Positions 14,457 to 22,107 of a stretch of DNA of 22,235 bases are shown here, one piece after another. The notes under the pieces were generated by a model. It did no database searches. It worked only from the letters and a program-made list of their open reading frames with translations, and was not told where the DNA came from. Position 1 is the first letter of the stretch. Every line of letters begins with the position of its first letter. A program made the position numbers and the translations under genes. This DNA comes from Bog-473 sp964457065 (GTDB lineage: Bacteria; Actinomycetota; Acidimicrobiia; Acidimicrobiales; RAAP-2): assembly GCA_964457065.1 (NCBI GenBank), contig CAYWDQ010000046.1, forward strand, positions 1 to 22,235, in the 5' to 3' direction.

Positions 14457-14601
14457 GGTGCCCGCCGGCGACCGGCGCCTTGCGGCGGCCGGACCAACGC
14501 CAGCGGGCGCCGCGACGTGGCGTCGGGAGCCCCGGCGCTGTGCCCGCCCTCGGCTCGGGCAGTGGCTCTGGTCGTGGCTCTGGCAGTGGATCGGTCTTCA
14601 T
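14419..14601 (-). CDS. Possible small Pro/Arg-rich protein, unknown
   Basis: This is a 60-codon ORF from ATG 14601 with AGGAG about 10 nt upstream and GC-rich third positions. The product begins MKTDPLPEPRPEPLPEPR, a Pro-Glu-Pro-Arg/Leu repeat, then a basic segment RRGARWRWSGRRKAPV and a Gly/Pro/Ala end. It overlaps the 3' end of the second PhyH on the opposite strand by 38 bp. Nothing is recognised in it. It may be a chance ORF in low-complexity GC-rich DNA, but it is the best reading of the PhyH-P450 gap. Confidence 0.3.
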   Translation of the reverse strand: MKTDPLPEPRPEPLPEPRAGTAPGLPTPRRGARWRWSGRRKAPVAGGHLKGAPPPAAPAA

Positions 14602-14790
14602 GTCGTCTGCGCTCCTGCTCTGTGAGACCCGGCGATCTGCCGTCCTTCGCACTGTGCGGCGCGCCCGTGTGGCCGCCCTGCGGGCCGGCTGGGACCTTGG
14701 TCACAACCTGGCGGTGGCGCAGGAGTCGCAGTGGCGAAGCGCACTAGGCTCATTGTCCAGTCGCTGACTACAGGACCAAGGGAGGTTCCC
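14602..14790. other. Gap before the P450 gene, no clear content
   Basis: Apart from the possible antisense ORF, I see no gene here. The P450 ribosome binding site GGGAGG is at 14780-14785. A 7-bp repeat pair CTTGGTC (14696-14702) and GACCAAG (14774-14780) is separated by 71 nt and is probably chance. No convincing -35/-10 pair was found, although the P450 promoter is expected here. Confidence 0.4.
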
Positions 14791-16008
14791 ATGACACAGG
14801 TCGCACCCGTCAAGGACTGGGCCACCGACTTCGACGTGCTCGATCCGCGATACGTGACGGACCCCTTCAGCATCTGGGACGAGCTACGGGGGACCTGCCC
14901 GATCGCCCACACGAACCGGCGCAAGAGCAGCTGGCTGCCGACTCGCTACGAGGACGTCACGGCCATTGCGCATGACATCGAGCACTTCAGCTCCAACAAG
15001 GTGGCGGTGATCCCGGGCGACGAGGACGAGGATCCCAACGCCGACTTCGACGGCCCCAACCTCGAGTACGGGCTGCCGCCCATCTCCTCGGACCCCCCGT
15101 TGCACACCTGGACCCGCCGGCTCCTCCTGCCCTGGTTCTCGCACAAGCGGGTCGACGGCTACGTGCCGATGACGAGAGGGCTGTGCACGAAGCTGCTGGA
15201 CGGGTTCGCCGACTCCGGGCAGGCGGACGCCGCGGCCGACTACGCGCAACAGATCCCGGTCCGGGTCATCGCCCACATCCTGGGCGTCTCGCCGGACCTC
15301 TCGGACACCTTCACGGGGTGGGTGCGCGACGTGCTGGAGTTCGCCGACGACGCCGAGCGGCGCCAGCGCGGTGCCGAGGGACTGCTCTATTACTTCGTGG
15401 GGCAGCTCGAGGAGCGCCGCGCCAACCCCGGCGACGACCTCCTGAGCGAGCTGCTGACCACCCAGGTGGACGGGAAACCCGTCGACGACGGCATCGTGCT
15501 CGGCATGGCGGCGCTCGCCCTGATCGCCGGAGTCGACACCACGTGGAGCGCCATCGGCTCCTCGCTGTGGCACCTGGCCGCACACCCCGAGGACCGCAAG
15601 CGGCTGGTGGCCGAGCCGGAGCTGATGCCGACGGCGATCGAGGAGCTGCTGCGGGCCTACTCGCCCGTGACCATGGCCCGGGAGGTCACCGAGGACGTCG
15701 TGTACGCGGGCTGCCCCATGAAGGCCGGCGACAAGGTGCTCATGAACTTCCCGGCCGCCAACCGCGATCCCGAGGCGTTCGAGCATCCCGAGATCGTCCA
15801 GCTCGACCGGGCCCACAACCGCCACGTGGCGTTCGGCTCGGGCATCCACCGCTGCGCCGGGTCGAACCTCGCCCGGATGGAATTGCAGGTGGCGCTCGAG
15901 GAGTGGCTGGCCCGCATCCCGGAATTCTCCCTCGCCGAGGGCGCCGAGGTCACGTGGGCCGGCGGCCAGGTCCGCGGCCCCCGCATCTGCCCGGTGGTGT
16001 TCCGATGA
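14791..16008 (+). CDS. Cytochrome P450 monooxygenase
   Basis: The product has 405 residues, the standard length of a soluble bacterial P450. The I-helix oxygen-binding motif is AGVDTT (246-251), the K-helix E-x-x-R is E285-LL-R288, and the heme loop is FGSGIHRCAG (348-357) with the Cys355 thiolate ligand. All key residues are intact. It inserts oxygen into an unactivated C-H bond, possibly of a terpenoid, steroid or fatty acid. The ATG at 14791 has a strong GGGAGG 5 nt before it. The stop overlaps the ferredoxin ATG (ATGA), so electron donor and P450 are made together. The CYP family cannot be assigned by eye. Confidence 0.95.
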   Translation: MTQVAPVKDWATDFDVLDPRYVTDPFSIWDELRGTCPIAHTNRRKSSWLPTRYEDVTAIAHDIEHFSSNKVAVIPGDEDEDPNADFDGPNLEYGLPPISSDPPLHTWTRRLLLPWFSHKRVDGYVPMTRGLCTKLLDGFADSGQADAAADYAQQIPVRVIAHILGVSPDLSDTFTGWVRDVLEFADDAERRQRGAEGLLYYFVGQLEERRANPGDDLLSELLTTQVDGKPVDDGIVLGMAALALIAGVDTTWSAIGSSLWHLAAHPEDRKRLVAEPELMPTAIEELLRAYSPVTMAREVTEDVVYAGCPMKAGDKVLMNFPAANRDPEAFEHPEIVQLDRAHNRHVAFGSGIHRCAGSNLARMELQVALEEWLARIPEFSLAEGAEVTWAGGQVRGPRICPVVFR

Positions 16009-16199
16009 GGCTCCGCGTCGATCCCGACAAGTGCCAGGGCCACGCCCGCTGTTACGGGCTGGCTCCCGAGATCTTCGACGTCGACGACTACGGGCTGGCC
16101 TCGGTCATCGTCGACGAGGTGCCACCCGAGCTCGAGGAGAAGGCACGTCTGGCCGTGGCCAACTGCCCCGAGTACGCGATAGAGATCGTCAGCGAGTAG
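16005..16199 (+). CDS. Single-cluster [3Fe-4S] ferredoxin, P450 redox partner
   Basis: The product has 64 residues. Cluster ligands are Cys10, Cys16 and Cys54 (C-x2-H-x2-C ... C-P). His13 replaces the second Cys of the four-Cys pattern, typical of the [3Fe-4S] ferredoxins that serve actinobacterial P450s. It passes electrons from a ferredoxin reductase, not encoded here, to the P450. It starts inside the P450 stop codon, giving near-equal expression. The next gene is convergent. Confidence 0.95.
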   Translation: MRLRVDPDKCQGHARCYGLAPEIFDVDDYGLASVIVDEVPPELEEKARLAVANCPEYAIEIVSE

Positions 16200-16225
16200 C
16201 CAGGCCCCCCGGGCGGGCCCGGCGC

Positions 16226-16249
16226 GGCCGGCACGCTCAGATGCCGGCC
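16226..16249. terminator. GC-rich hairpin between convergent ferredoxin and MFS genes
   Basis: The 8-bp perfect inverted repeat GGCCGGCA (16226-16233) and TGCCGGCC (16242-16249) has an 8-nt loop. It spans the MFS stop codon (16237-16239) and lies 27 bp after the ferredoxin stop. A smaller GGCCC/GGGCC hairpin at 16203-16219 precedes it. No U-run follows on either strand, common for actinobacterial terminators, so function is inferred from position. Confidence 0.5.
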
Positions 16250-17754
16250 AGCGCCAGGACGCCTTCGCCTTGGGCTTCGCCCTCGGCCAGGGCCTCGTCG
16301 GTGGACGGCCGCGCCCGCCGGATGAGGCCGAAGGCCGCGGCCGCGGCCACCGCCAGCACGATGGCGCTGAAGGTGAAGGCCGTCGTGTAGCCGTGGATGG
16401 CCCCGGCGGTCAGCGCCTCGGGCGAGTGACCGTGCGCCACCACGTAGGAGACGGTGGCACTGGTGGCGATGGTGTTGATGAGCGCGGCACCCAGGGAGCC
16501 CCCGGTCTGCTGTGTCGAGTTCACCAGCGCGCTGGCCACCCCCGCGTCCTCTTGGCTCACGCCCAACAGGGCCGTGCTGCTCATGGCCACGAACGACAGG
16601 CCCATGCCCAGGCTCACGATGACCTCGGCCGGGAGCACGGTGCTCACGTAGGTCGAGTGCACGTCCAGGGTGCTGAAGAGGAAGAGCCCGCCCGTGGCCA
16701 TCAGGAGACCGAATGTCAGGAGTGCCCGCGGCCCGAAGCGGGGCAGCAGCCGGCTGGCGGCGGTGGCTCCCGTGATGATGCCGAGCGAGAACGGCACGAA
16801 GGCGAAGCCGGACTTCAGCGCCGAGTAGTGCAGCACGCCCTGGAAGTAGTAGGTCAGCGAGAGGAAGGTGCCGAGGATCGCCGTCCCGACCAGGAGCGAG
16901 GCGAGGAACGAGCCGCCCCGGTTGCGGTCGAGCACGATGCGCAGGGGCAGCAGCGGGTGGTGAGCGCGCTGCTCGATGAGGACGAAGGAAACCAGCAGCA
17001 CGGCCGCGGCGCCGAACAGCATGAGCGTGGTCGACGAGGTCCAGCCGTCGGTGCCCGCCTTGGTGAACCCGTAGACGAGCGCCAGCAGGCCGCCGGTGAC
17101 GGTCACCGCGCCGGGCAGGTCGTAGCCGTGGTTGGCCGAGGCCCGGCTCTCCGAGACGTAGCGGAAGGCGGCGACCGCGGCGACGATGGCGATGGGCACG
17201 TTGATCAGCAGGGTCCAGCGCCAGGATGCGAACTCGGTCAGCACGCCGCCGAGGATGAGGCCGATGGCGGCGCCGGCGCCGGCGATGCCGCCGTAGACGG
17301 CGAAGGCCCGGGCCCGCTCCTTGGGCTCGGTGAAGGCGACCGTGAGCAGCGAGAGGGCGGCGGGGGCCATGACGGCGGCGAAGGCACCTTGGAGAGCGCG
17401 CGCGCCGAAGAGCATGGCGGAGTTCTGGGCCAGGCCCCCCAACGCGGAGGCGCCGGCGAAGCCGATCAGGCTGATGACGAACATGCGCTTGCGGCCGAAG
17501 TAGTCCGCGATGCGCCCGCCCAACAGGAGGAGCCCGGCGAACGAGAGCGTGTAGGCGGTCAGCATCCACTGCCGGTTGGCGGCCGAGATGTGCAGGGCCC
17601 TCTGGGCCGACGGCAGGGCGATGATCACCACCGAGGCGTCGAGCACCACCATGAGCTGGGCCACCGCGATGATGGCCAGCGCCCGGAAGCGCTTGGGGTC
17701 GAGGTCGGGCCCTGTTCCGGTGGTCTGGCCCGGGGTGTCGAGGGTCGAGGTCAT
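16237..17754 (-). CDS. MFS multidrug exporter, DHA2 (14-helix, EmrB/QacA) type
   Basis: The product has 505 residues with 14 predicted hydrophobic helices. Motif A of MFS proteins is GGRIADYFGRKR (about 79-90), and a DHA2 antiporter motif C-like G-rich stretch GGIAGAGAAIGLILGG is in helix 5. The early VVLDASVVIIALPSA (36-50) is the DHA2 motif D1. It expels lipophilic compounds in exchange for protons. A GGAG lies 5 nt before ATG 17754. It is divergent from a TetR regulator and has a strong promoter whose spacer holds a palindrome, so it is probably repressed and substrate-inducible. The stop lies inside a GC-rich hairpin. Confidence 0.92.
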   Translation of the reverse strand: MTSTLDTPGQTTGTGPDLDPKRFRALAIIAVAQLMVVLDASVVIIALPSAQRALHISAANRQWMLTAYTLSFAGLLLLGGRIADYFGRKRMFVISLIGFAGASALGGLAQNSAMLFGARALQGAFAAVMAPAALSLLTVAFTEPKERARAFAVYGGIAGAGAAIGLILGGVLTEFASWRWTLLINVPIAIVAAVAAFRYVSESRASANHGYDLPGAVTVTGGLLALVYGFTKAGTDGWTSSTTLMLFGAAAVLLVSFVLIEQRAHHPLLPLRIVLDRNRGGSFLASLLVGTAILGTFLSLTYYFQGVLHYSALKSGFAFVPFSLGIITGATAASRLLPRFGPRALLTFGLLMATGGLFLFSTLDVHSTYVSTVLPAEVIVSLGMGLSFVAMSSTALLGVSQEDAGVASALVNSTQQTGGSLGAALINTIATSATVSYVVAHGHSPEALTAGAIHGYTTAFTFSAIVLAVAAAAAFGLIRRARPSTDEALAEGEAQGEGVLALAGI

Positions 17755-17887
17755 GGCGTCTCCGTCTCGTCGAAGGGGGACCGAACCCGATCGCCCTGGC
17801 CTCCTGTCGCCGCCCTCGCCTGGGAAAGGTCTGGTTTCGGCAGCCCGGATGGCCTACAATCGGAATCGGAGTATTGGTTCCACTTAC

Positions 17888-17917
17888 ACTATACGGAACG
17901 CAGACTCCGTTTGTCAA
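17888..17917 (-). promoter_or_regulatory. MFS exporter promoter with operator in the spacer
   Basis: On the minus strand TTGACA (17917-17912), an 18-nt spacer and TATAGT (17893-17888) form a near-consensus promoter; the start would be near 17881, leaving a leader of about 127 nt. The palindrome ACGGA (17893-17897) - 8 nt - TCCGT (17906-17910) fills the spacer. A repressor bound there would block polymerase, and the divergent TetR product is the obvious candidate. An imperfect copy, GGAA...TTCC, is at 17862-17881. Confidence 0.65.
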
Positions 17918-17936
17918 CGGGGGAGGAGAGATTTCC

Positions 17937-18551
17937 GTGGGCCTGAATTCGAAGCTACCGGGAGGGTGTGACGCGCCGAGCGCCGTCGCCGCGCGCCCGC
18001 AGCGGGCCGACGCGCTGCGCAACCGGGCGCGCATCCTCGAGGCGGCCGAGGTGGTCTTCGCGGCGGAGGGCATCGAGGTGCCCGTCGACGTGATCGCGGA
18101 GAAGGCCGGCGTCGGCGTGGGGACGCTCTACCGGCACTTCCCGACCAAGGAGAAGCTCTGCGAGGCCATCCTGCTCGACCGGCTGTCGGCGCTCACCGTC
18201 GACGCGCAGTCGCTGGCCGACGCCGAGGACCCGGCTGCCGCCTTCTTCGGCTTCCTGGCGCACATCGTGGAGGAGGGCGCGGCCAAGCGGGACCTCATGG
18301 CGGCGGTGATGGGCGCCGGCGTGGAATTCGACCTGGCGGCCGCCGAGGTGAAGGACGGGCTCCGCGACGCCGTCGGCGTGCTGCTGCAGCGGGCGCAGTC
18401 CGTGGGCGCCGTGCGCCCCGACGTGACGGCGGCCACCGTGGTGTCCTTGGTCGGCGCCACCTGCCAGGCGGCCGCGCACACCGACCTGACGCCCGCCTGC
18501 GATCTGCTCGGCATCGTGTGCGACGGGCTGCGGCCGCAGGGTGGCGCCTGA
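17937..18551 (+). CDS. TetR/AcrR-family repressor
   Basis: The product has 204 residues. The N-terminal HTH is RILEAAEVVFAAEGIE (32-47) followed by DVIAEKAGVGVGTLYRHF (51-68) and the helix-4 start PTKEKL, a canonical TetR DNA-binding domain. The C-terminal two thirds are the variable ligand-binding domain. GTG at 17937 is chosen because of the strong GGAGGAGAG just upstream (17922-17930); the frame stays open leftward to a TTG at 17874, but that lies in the promoter region. It very probably represses the divergent exporter through the spacer palindrome. Its stop codon is part of a palindromic terminator. Confidence 0.92.
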   Translation: MGLNSKLPGGCDAPSAVAARPQRADALRNRARILEAAEVVFAAEGIEVPVDVIAEKAGVGVGTLYRHFPTKEKLCEAILLDRLSALTVDAQSLADAEDPAAAFFGFLAHIVEEGAAKRDLMAAVMGAGVEFDLAAAEVKDGLRDAVGVLLQRAQSVGAVRPDVTAATVVSLVGATCQAAAHTDLTPACDLLGIVCDGLRPQGGA

Positions 18552-18564
18552 GCGCTGCGCTCAG
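18548..18564. terminator. Bidirectional palindrome holding both stop codons
   Basis: CTGAGCGC (18548-18555), T, GCGCTCAG (18557-18564) is a perfect 8-bp inverted repeat with one central base (in RNA the loop would open to about 5 nt). It contains the TetR stop TGA (18549-18551) and the stop of the convergent SDR gene (TCA at 18561-18563). Position suggests a shared terminator; there is no U-run. Confidence 0.55.
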
Positions 18565-19337
18565 CGCTCGGTGTCGCGCGAGCGGGGCCGCATCCGCAGC
18601 ATCTCGCCGTAGGAATCGATGGGGCTGCGCAGCGAGAGCCCGCCGTCACACTCGAGCACCTGCCCGGTGACCCACTCCATTGAGTGCAGGGCGATGATGG
18701 CCTGGGCGATGTCGTCGGCCTCGCCGAGACGCCCCAGCGCGGTGCGGTCGGCCACGCCGGCGAGCCACGGGGAGCCCTCGACGGATGCCGCACGACTTTT
18801 CCCGAGCATCGGTGTGCGCGTCACGCCCGGTGCGACGGCGTTGACGCGCAGGCCCATCGGCCCCCATTCGGCCGCGGCGACCTCGACCAGCATGGACAGC
18901 GCCGCCTTCGATGCGCAGTAGAGGCCCATGTTGCGGTCCACCAACCGCGCGCTCACGCTCGAGACGGCGACGAACGAGCCGGCCACGCCCTCGTCGCGCA
19001 TGGCACCGACCCAGGCCCGCATGCAGAGCCAGGGCCCGCGGGCGTTCACCCGCATGATCCGGTCGAAGTCGGCCGGGGCGGCGTCGACCAGCATCCCGGC
19101 ATGGCCGACGCCTGCGGTCACCGTGACGGAGGTCGGGACGCCCCAGCGCATGCGGGTCAGGCCGACGGCCTCGTCGATCTCGTCGGGCTCGTTGACGTCG
19201 CAGGTGACGTCGCGGGGGCCCGCGATGTCCCAGGTCACGGTCGTGGTGCCCCGGGCGCGCAGCGCGTCGGTCAGCGCGGCGCCGATGCCCGAGCCGCCCC
19301 CGACGACGACCGCCAGCGCCTGTGCCCCGTCCTCCAT
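18561..19337 (-). CDS. Short-chain dehydrogenase/reductase (SDR), probably NAD-preferring
   Basis: The product has 258 residues. The nucleotide loop is GGGSGIG (13-19), the catalytic residues are a Ser near 127 (SVSS region), Tyr140 and Lys144 (Y-x3-K), and APGVTRTPM (about 178-186) is the family's loop after strand 6. Asp37 at the end of the second strand favours NAD(H) over NADP(H). The ATG at 19337 has GGGAGG about 4 nt upstream; the frame is open far upstream but only as an antisense shadow of the monooxygenase. It oxidises an alcohol to a ketone or the reverse. Next to a Baeyer-Villiger monooxygenase it may make that enzyme's ketone substrate. Confidence 0.9.
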   Translation of the reverse strand: MEDGAQALAVVVGGGSGIGAALTDALRARGTTTVTWDIAGPRDVTCDVNEPDEIDEAVGLTRMRWGVPTSVTVTAGVGHAGMLVDAAPADFDRIMRVNARGPWLCMRAWVGAMRDEGVAGSFVAVSSVSARLVDRNMGLYCASKAALSMLVEVAAAEWGPMGLRVNAVAPGVTRTPMLGKSRAASVEGSPWLAGVADRTALGRLGEADDIAQAIIALHSMEWVTGQVLECDGGLSLRSPIDSYGEMLRMRPRSRDTER

Positions 19338-19422
19338 GTGCCTCCCTTCGGATCCGCCCAGGGCCAGACCGTACCCGGCAGGCGGTGGCAGACTCGTGGC
19401 CCATCGTCTTCCCGGAGGCCCC

Positions 19423-19647
19423 GTGGCCAAGCTGCACCACTCTGCGATCGCGACGCGTGACGTCGAGGTCAGCTCCGTGTTGCCCACGCTCTTCGGCGGG
19501 GAGACCACCACGCTGCGCTCGGTGTTCCTCGGGGAGACGGCCTCCCCGGAGAGCGAGATCGTCGACCTCGACACGGTCCTGCCGCACCTGGCGGCGCTCG
19601 ACGTCGCCCGGCGCAACCTCGCCGCGCTGGCGGAGGGTGACGGGTGA
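19423..19647 (+). CDS. Small glyoxalase/VOC-like ORF, apparently internally deleted
   Basis: The product has 74 residues. GTG at 19423 follows GGAGG (19414-19418) by 4 nt, and its stop overlaps the monooxygenase GTG (GTGA). The start KLHHSAIATRDVEVS matches the first strand of vicinal-oxygen-chelate (glyoxalase) domains with its metal His. The later PTLFGGETTTLRSVFLGE resembles the downstream part of such domains. The stretch that should lie between them is missing, and the protein ends long before a full VOC domain. It may be a degraded, in-frame-deleted copy kept as a translational leader for the monooxygenase, or a new small protein. The resemblance is from memory, not a search. Confidence 0.5.
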   Translation: MAKLHHSAIATRDVEVSSVLPTLFGGETTTLRSVFLGETASPESEIVDLDTVLPHLAALDVARRNLAALAEGDG

Positions 19648-21134
19648 GCGAGCCGGGGTCCGGCGCTTCGGAGTCCGGCGGGGCGGAACCGCACCGGCGG
19701 GTCGCCATCATGGGGGCGGGCGCGGGCGGTCTGGGGCTGGCCATCCGGCTGGCCAAGTCGGGGCAACGCGACTTCGTCCTCTTCGAGGCCTCCGACGGCG
19801 TGGGCGGCACCTGGCGGGCCAACACCTACCCCGGCGCGGCGTGCGACGTGCCGTCGCACCTGTACTCGTACTCCTTCGCCCTCAAGCCGGACTGGAGCAA
19901 GACCTACGCCAACCAGCCCGAGATCCTCCAGTACTTCGAGGACTGCGCCGACCGCTTCGGCATCCGCCCCCACCTCCGCCCGCACACGCGCATCACCGCG
20001 GCGCGCTGGGACGAGGGGGCGCGGCACTGGCGTCTCTCCGACGCCGCGGGCCGCACCTACACCGCCGACGTGTTCGTGAGCGCAATCGGGACCTTCACCA
20101 TGCCGTTCGTCCCTCAGATCGACGGTCTCGGGTCCTTCGCCGGCCCCTGCTTCCACTCGGCGCGCTGGGAGCACGGGCACGACCTGGCGGGGGCCCGGGT
20201 GGCGGTCATCGGCACGGGCGCCAGCGCGGCGCAGATCGTGCCCGAGCTGGCCCGAGAGGCGCGGGCGGTCTGCGTCTTCCAGCGCACACCCCAGTGGATC
20301 CTGCCCCGGTCGGACAAGCCCTTCACCGAGGAGCAGAAGCGCCGGTTCGCGCGCAACCCGATCGCGGCGCGCCGCCATCGTCGCGACATCTACTGGGCCT
20401 TCGAGAACACGATCGCCTTCCGCCACGGGGACGAGGTGGCCGAGCAGCTCGAGGCGCTGGCCCTCAGCCACATCGACCACCGGATCGCCGACCCCGAGCT
20501 GCGGGCCAAGCTCACGCCGGACTACCCCTTCGGGTGCAAGCGCACACTGGTGTGCAGCGACTTCTACAAGGCCCTCGTGCGCGACGACGTCGAGCTGGTC
20601 ACCGAGGGGATCGAGCGCGTCAACCCGGGTGCCATCGTCACCGACGACGGGCGGGAGCGGCCGGTGGACGCAATCGTGCTGGCCACGGGCTTCAAGGCCA
20701 CGGAGTACCTCGAGGGGATCGACGTGGTGGGCACCGGTGGCCGGCACCTGCACGACGACTGGGACGAGGTGGCCCACGCCTACATGGGCCTCACGGTGTC
20801 GGGGTACCCCAACTTCTTCATGCTCTACGGTCCGAACACGAACCAGGGCGGCAACTCCATCATCGTGATCCTCGAGGCGCAGGCCACCTACGTCCTGGGC
20901 GCGCTGCGCGCCATGCGCCGCCGCCGCGTTCGTGCCGTCGACGTCCGCCGCGAGGTCATGGACGCCTACAACGAGGAGCTGGCCGAGGCCCTGGCCGGCA
21001 CCGTGTGGAGTGACGGCTGCCAGAGCTACTTCAAGAACGCCAACGGGAGGATCGCCACCCAGCTGCCCCAGACGTCCCGGTGGTACACCGAGAAGACGCG
21101 CCGCTTCCGGATGCGGGAGTATGTCCGTTCATGA
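19644..21134 (+). CDS. Baeyer-Villiger-type flavin monooxygenase
   Basis: The product has 496 residues. The first Rossmann motif is GAGAGG (24-29) for FAD and the second is GTGASA (190-195) for NADPH. Between them is the Baeyer-Villiger fingerprint F-x-G-x3-H-x3-W (F165 to W175, FAGPCFHSARW), ending in E instead of the usual P or D. The segment GGTWRANTYPGAACDVPSH in pieces GGTWRANTYPG and CDVPSH is typical of the class, with the active-site Asp. It inserts an oxygen next to a ketone to give an ester or lactone. GTG 19644 overlaps the small ORF and the 3' end overlaps the MDR gene by 4 bp. Cofactor and substrate specificity are not readable. Confidence 0.92.
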   Translation: MSEPGSGASESGGAEPHRRVAIMGAGAGGLGLAIRLAKSGQRDFVLFEASDGVGGTWRANTYPGAACDVPSHLYSYSFALKPDWSKTYANQPEILQYFEDCADRFGIRPHLRPHTRITAARWDEGARHWRLSDAAGRTYTADVFVSAIGTFTMPFVPQIDGLGSFAGPCFHSARWEHGHDLAGARVAVIGTGASAAQIVPELAREARAVCVFQRTPQWILPRSDKPFTEEQKRRFARNPIAARRHRRDIYWAFENTIAFRHGDEVAEQLEALALSHIDHRIADPELRAKLTPDYPFGCKRTLVCSDFYKALVRDDVELVTEGIERVNPGAIVTDDGRERPVDAIVLATGFKATEYLEGIDVVGTGGRHLHDDWDEVAHAYMGLTVSGYPNFFMLYGPNTNQGGNSIIVILEAQATYVLGALRAMRRRRVRAVDVRREVMDAYNEELAEALAGTVWSDGCQSYFKNANGRIATQLPQTSRWYTEKTRRFRMREYVRS

Positions 21135-22099
21135 AGGCAGCCGTGTACTACGAGACCGGGGCACCCGACGTCTTCCGCTACGAGGACGTGCCCGACCCCC
21201 TGCCCGGCCCGGGCGACATCCTGATCGACGTGGAGGCGGTCAGCATCGAGGGGGGTGACACGCTGAACCGGCTGGGCGGGGCGCTGGGCCCGGTGCCGCA
21301 CATCGTGGGCTACCAGTGCGCCGGCACGGTGGCCGAGGTCGGTGCCGACGCGCGTGGGTTCGCGGTAGGGGACCGGGCGGTGACCGTCGGCGTCGACGGG
21401 TCGCACGCCGAACGCAGGGCGGTGCCCGAGGCGTTCGCCTGGAAGATCCCCGAGGGGGTCTCGACGGACGAGGCGGCGTGCGTGCCGGTGCCCTTCGGCA
21501 CGGCGGACGACTGCCTCTTCGAGTTCGGCCGGCTGCAGGCGGGAGAGACGGCGCTCGTCCATGCCGGCGCCGGAGGGGTGGGGATCGCGGCGATCCAGAT
21601 GGCGAAGCGGGCCGGCGCCCGCGTCCTCGCCACGGCTTCGAGCGACGACCGGTTGGAGCGTCTGCGGGAGCTGGGCCTCGACGAGGGCATCAACTACCGC
21701 ACCCACGACTTCGTCGCCGAGGCGCGCCGGCTCACCGACGGGCGCGGTGTCGACGTCGTGGTGGACTCGGTGGGGGGCGTGACCCTGCAGGGGAGCATCA
21801 ACGTGCTGGCCTACCGGGGCCGCTGCGTGACGGTGGGCGACGCCGGGAGGGCGCCCGCCGAGCACGTCGACATCTCGACCATGCGACCCAACAACCAGAC
21901 GCTGTCGGGCTACTTCCTGGGGGCCGAGCTGGTGCTCTCACCTCGCCCCCACGCCATGATCGCCGGGCACCTCGACGCCATCGCGAGGGGCGAGCTCAAG
22001 GTGGTCATCGACCGCACCTTCCCGCTCTCGGACGCCGCGGGCGCCCACGCCTACATCGAGAGCCGCCAGGCCTTCGGCCGGGTGCTGCTCGTCCCCTGA
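21131..22099 (+). CDS. Quinone oxidoreductase-like MDR (zinc-free) enzyme
   Basis: The product has 322 residues. It has the MDR fold order: GroES-like half with MKAAVYYETGAPDVF and IVGYQCAGTVAEVG, then the nucleotide-binding half with VHAGAGGVGIAAIQMAK (143-159). The structural and catalytic zinc Cys/His residues are absent, as in zeta-crystallin/quinone oxidoreductases and enoyl reductases. It uses NADPH to reduce a quinone or an activated double bond. ATG 21131 overlaps the monooxygenase stop (ATGA), so it is probably in the same transcript and may act on a related compound or detoxify it. No hydrolase for a Baeyer-Villiger ester is seen. Confidence 0.9.
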   Translation: MKAAVYYETGAPDVFRYEDVPDPLPGPGDILIDVEAVSIEGGDTLNRLGGALGPVPHIVGYQCAGTVAEVGADARGFAVGDRAVTVGVDGSHAERRAVPEAFAWKIPEGVSTDEAACVPVPFGTADDCLFEFGRLQAGETALVHAGAGGVGIAAIQMAKRAGARVLATASSDDRLERLRELGLDEGINYRTHDFVAEARRLTDGRGVDVVVDSVGGVTLQGSINVLAYRGRCVTVGDAGRAPAEHVDISTMRPNNQTLSGYFLGAELVLSPRPHAMIAGHLDAIARGELKVVIDRTFPLSDAAGAHAYIESRQAFGRVLLVP

Positions 22100-22107
22100 C
22101 CCTGCCC

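Noticed and set aside
14545..14595. Repeated GGCTCTGG-like units resembling a tandem repeat
   Set aside because: Units are short and irregular and are explained by the Pro-Glu-Pro-Arg coding pattern on the other strand.
14696..14780. Inverted repeat CTTGGTC / GACCAAG before the P450 gene
   Set aside because: Only 7 bp with a 71-nt gap, and the right arm merges into the ribosome binding site area; expected by chance.
16088..18073. Long minus-strand open frame overlapping the ferredoxin, MFS exporter and TetR start
   Set aside because: It is out of frame with the exporter, which has clear MFS motifs and helices; the frame lacks any domain and has Arg-rich shadow composition.
19338..20777. Upstream extension of the SDR frame on the minus strand
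   Set aside because: The SDR start at 19337 has a strong ribosome binding site and the domain begins right after it; the extension lies antisense to the BVMO gene.
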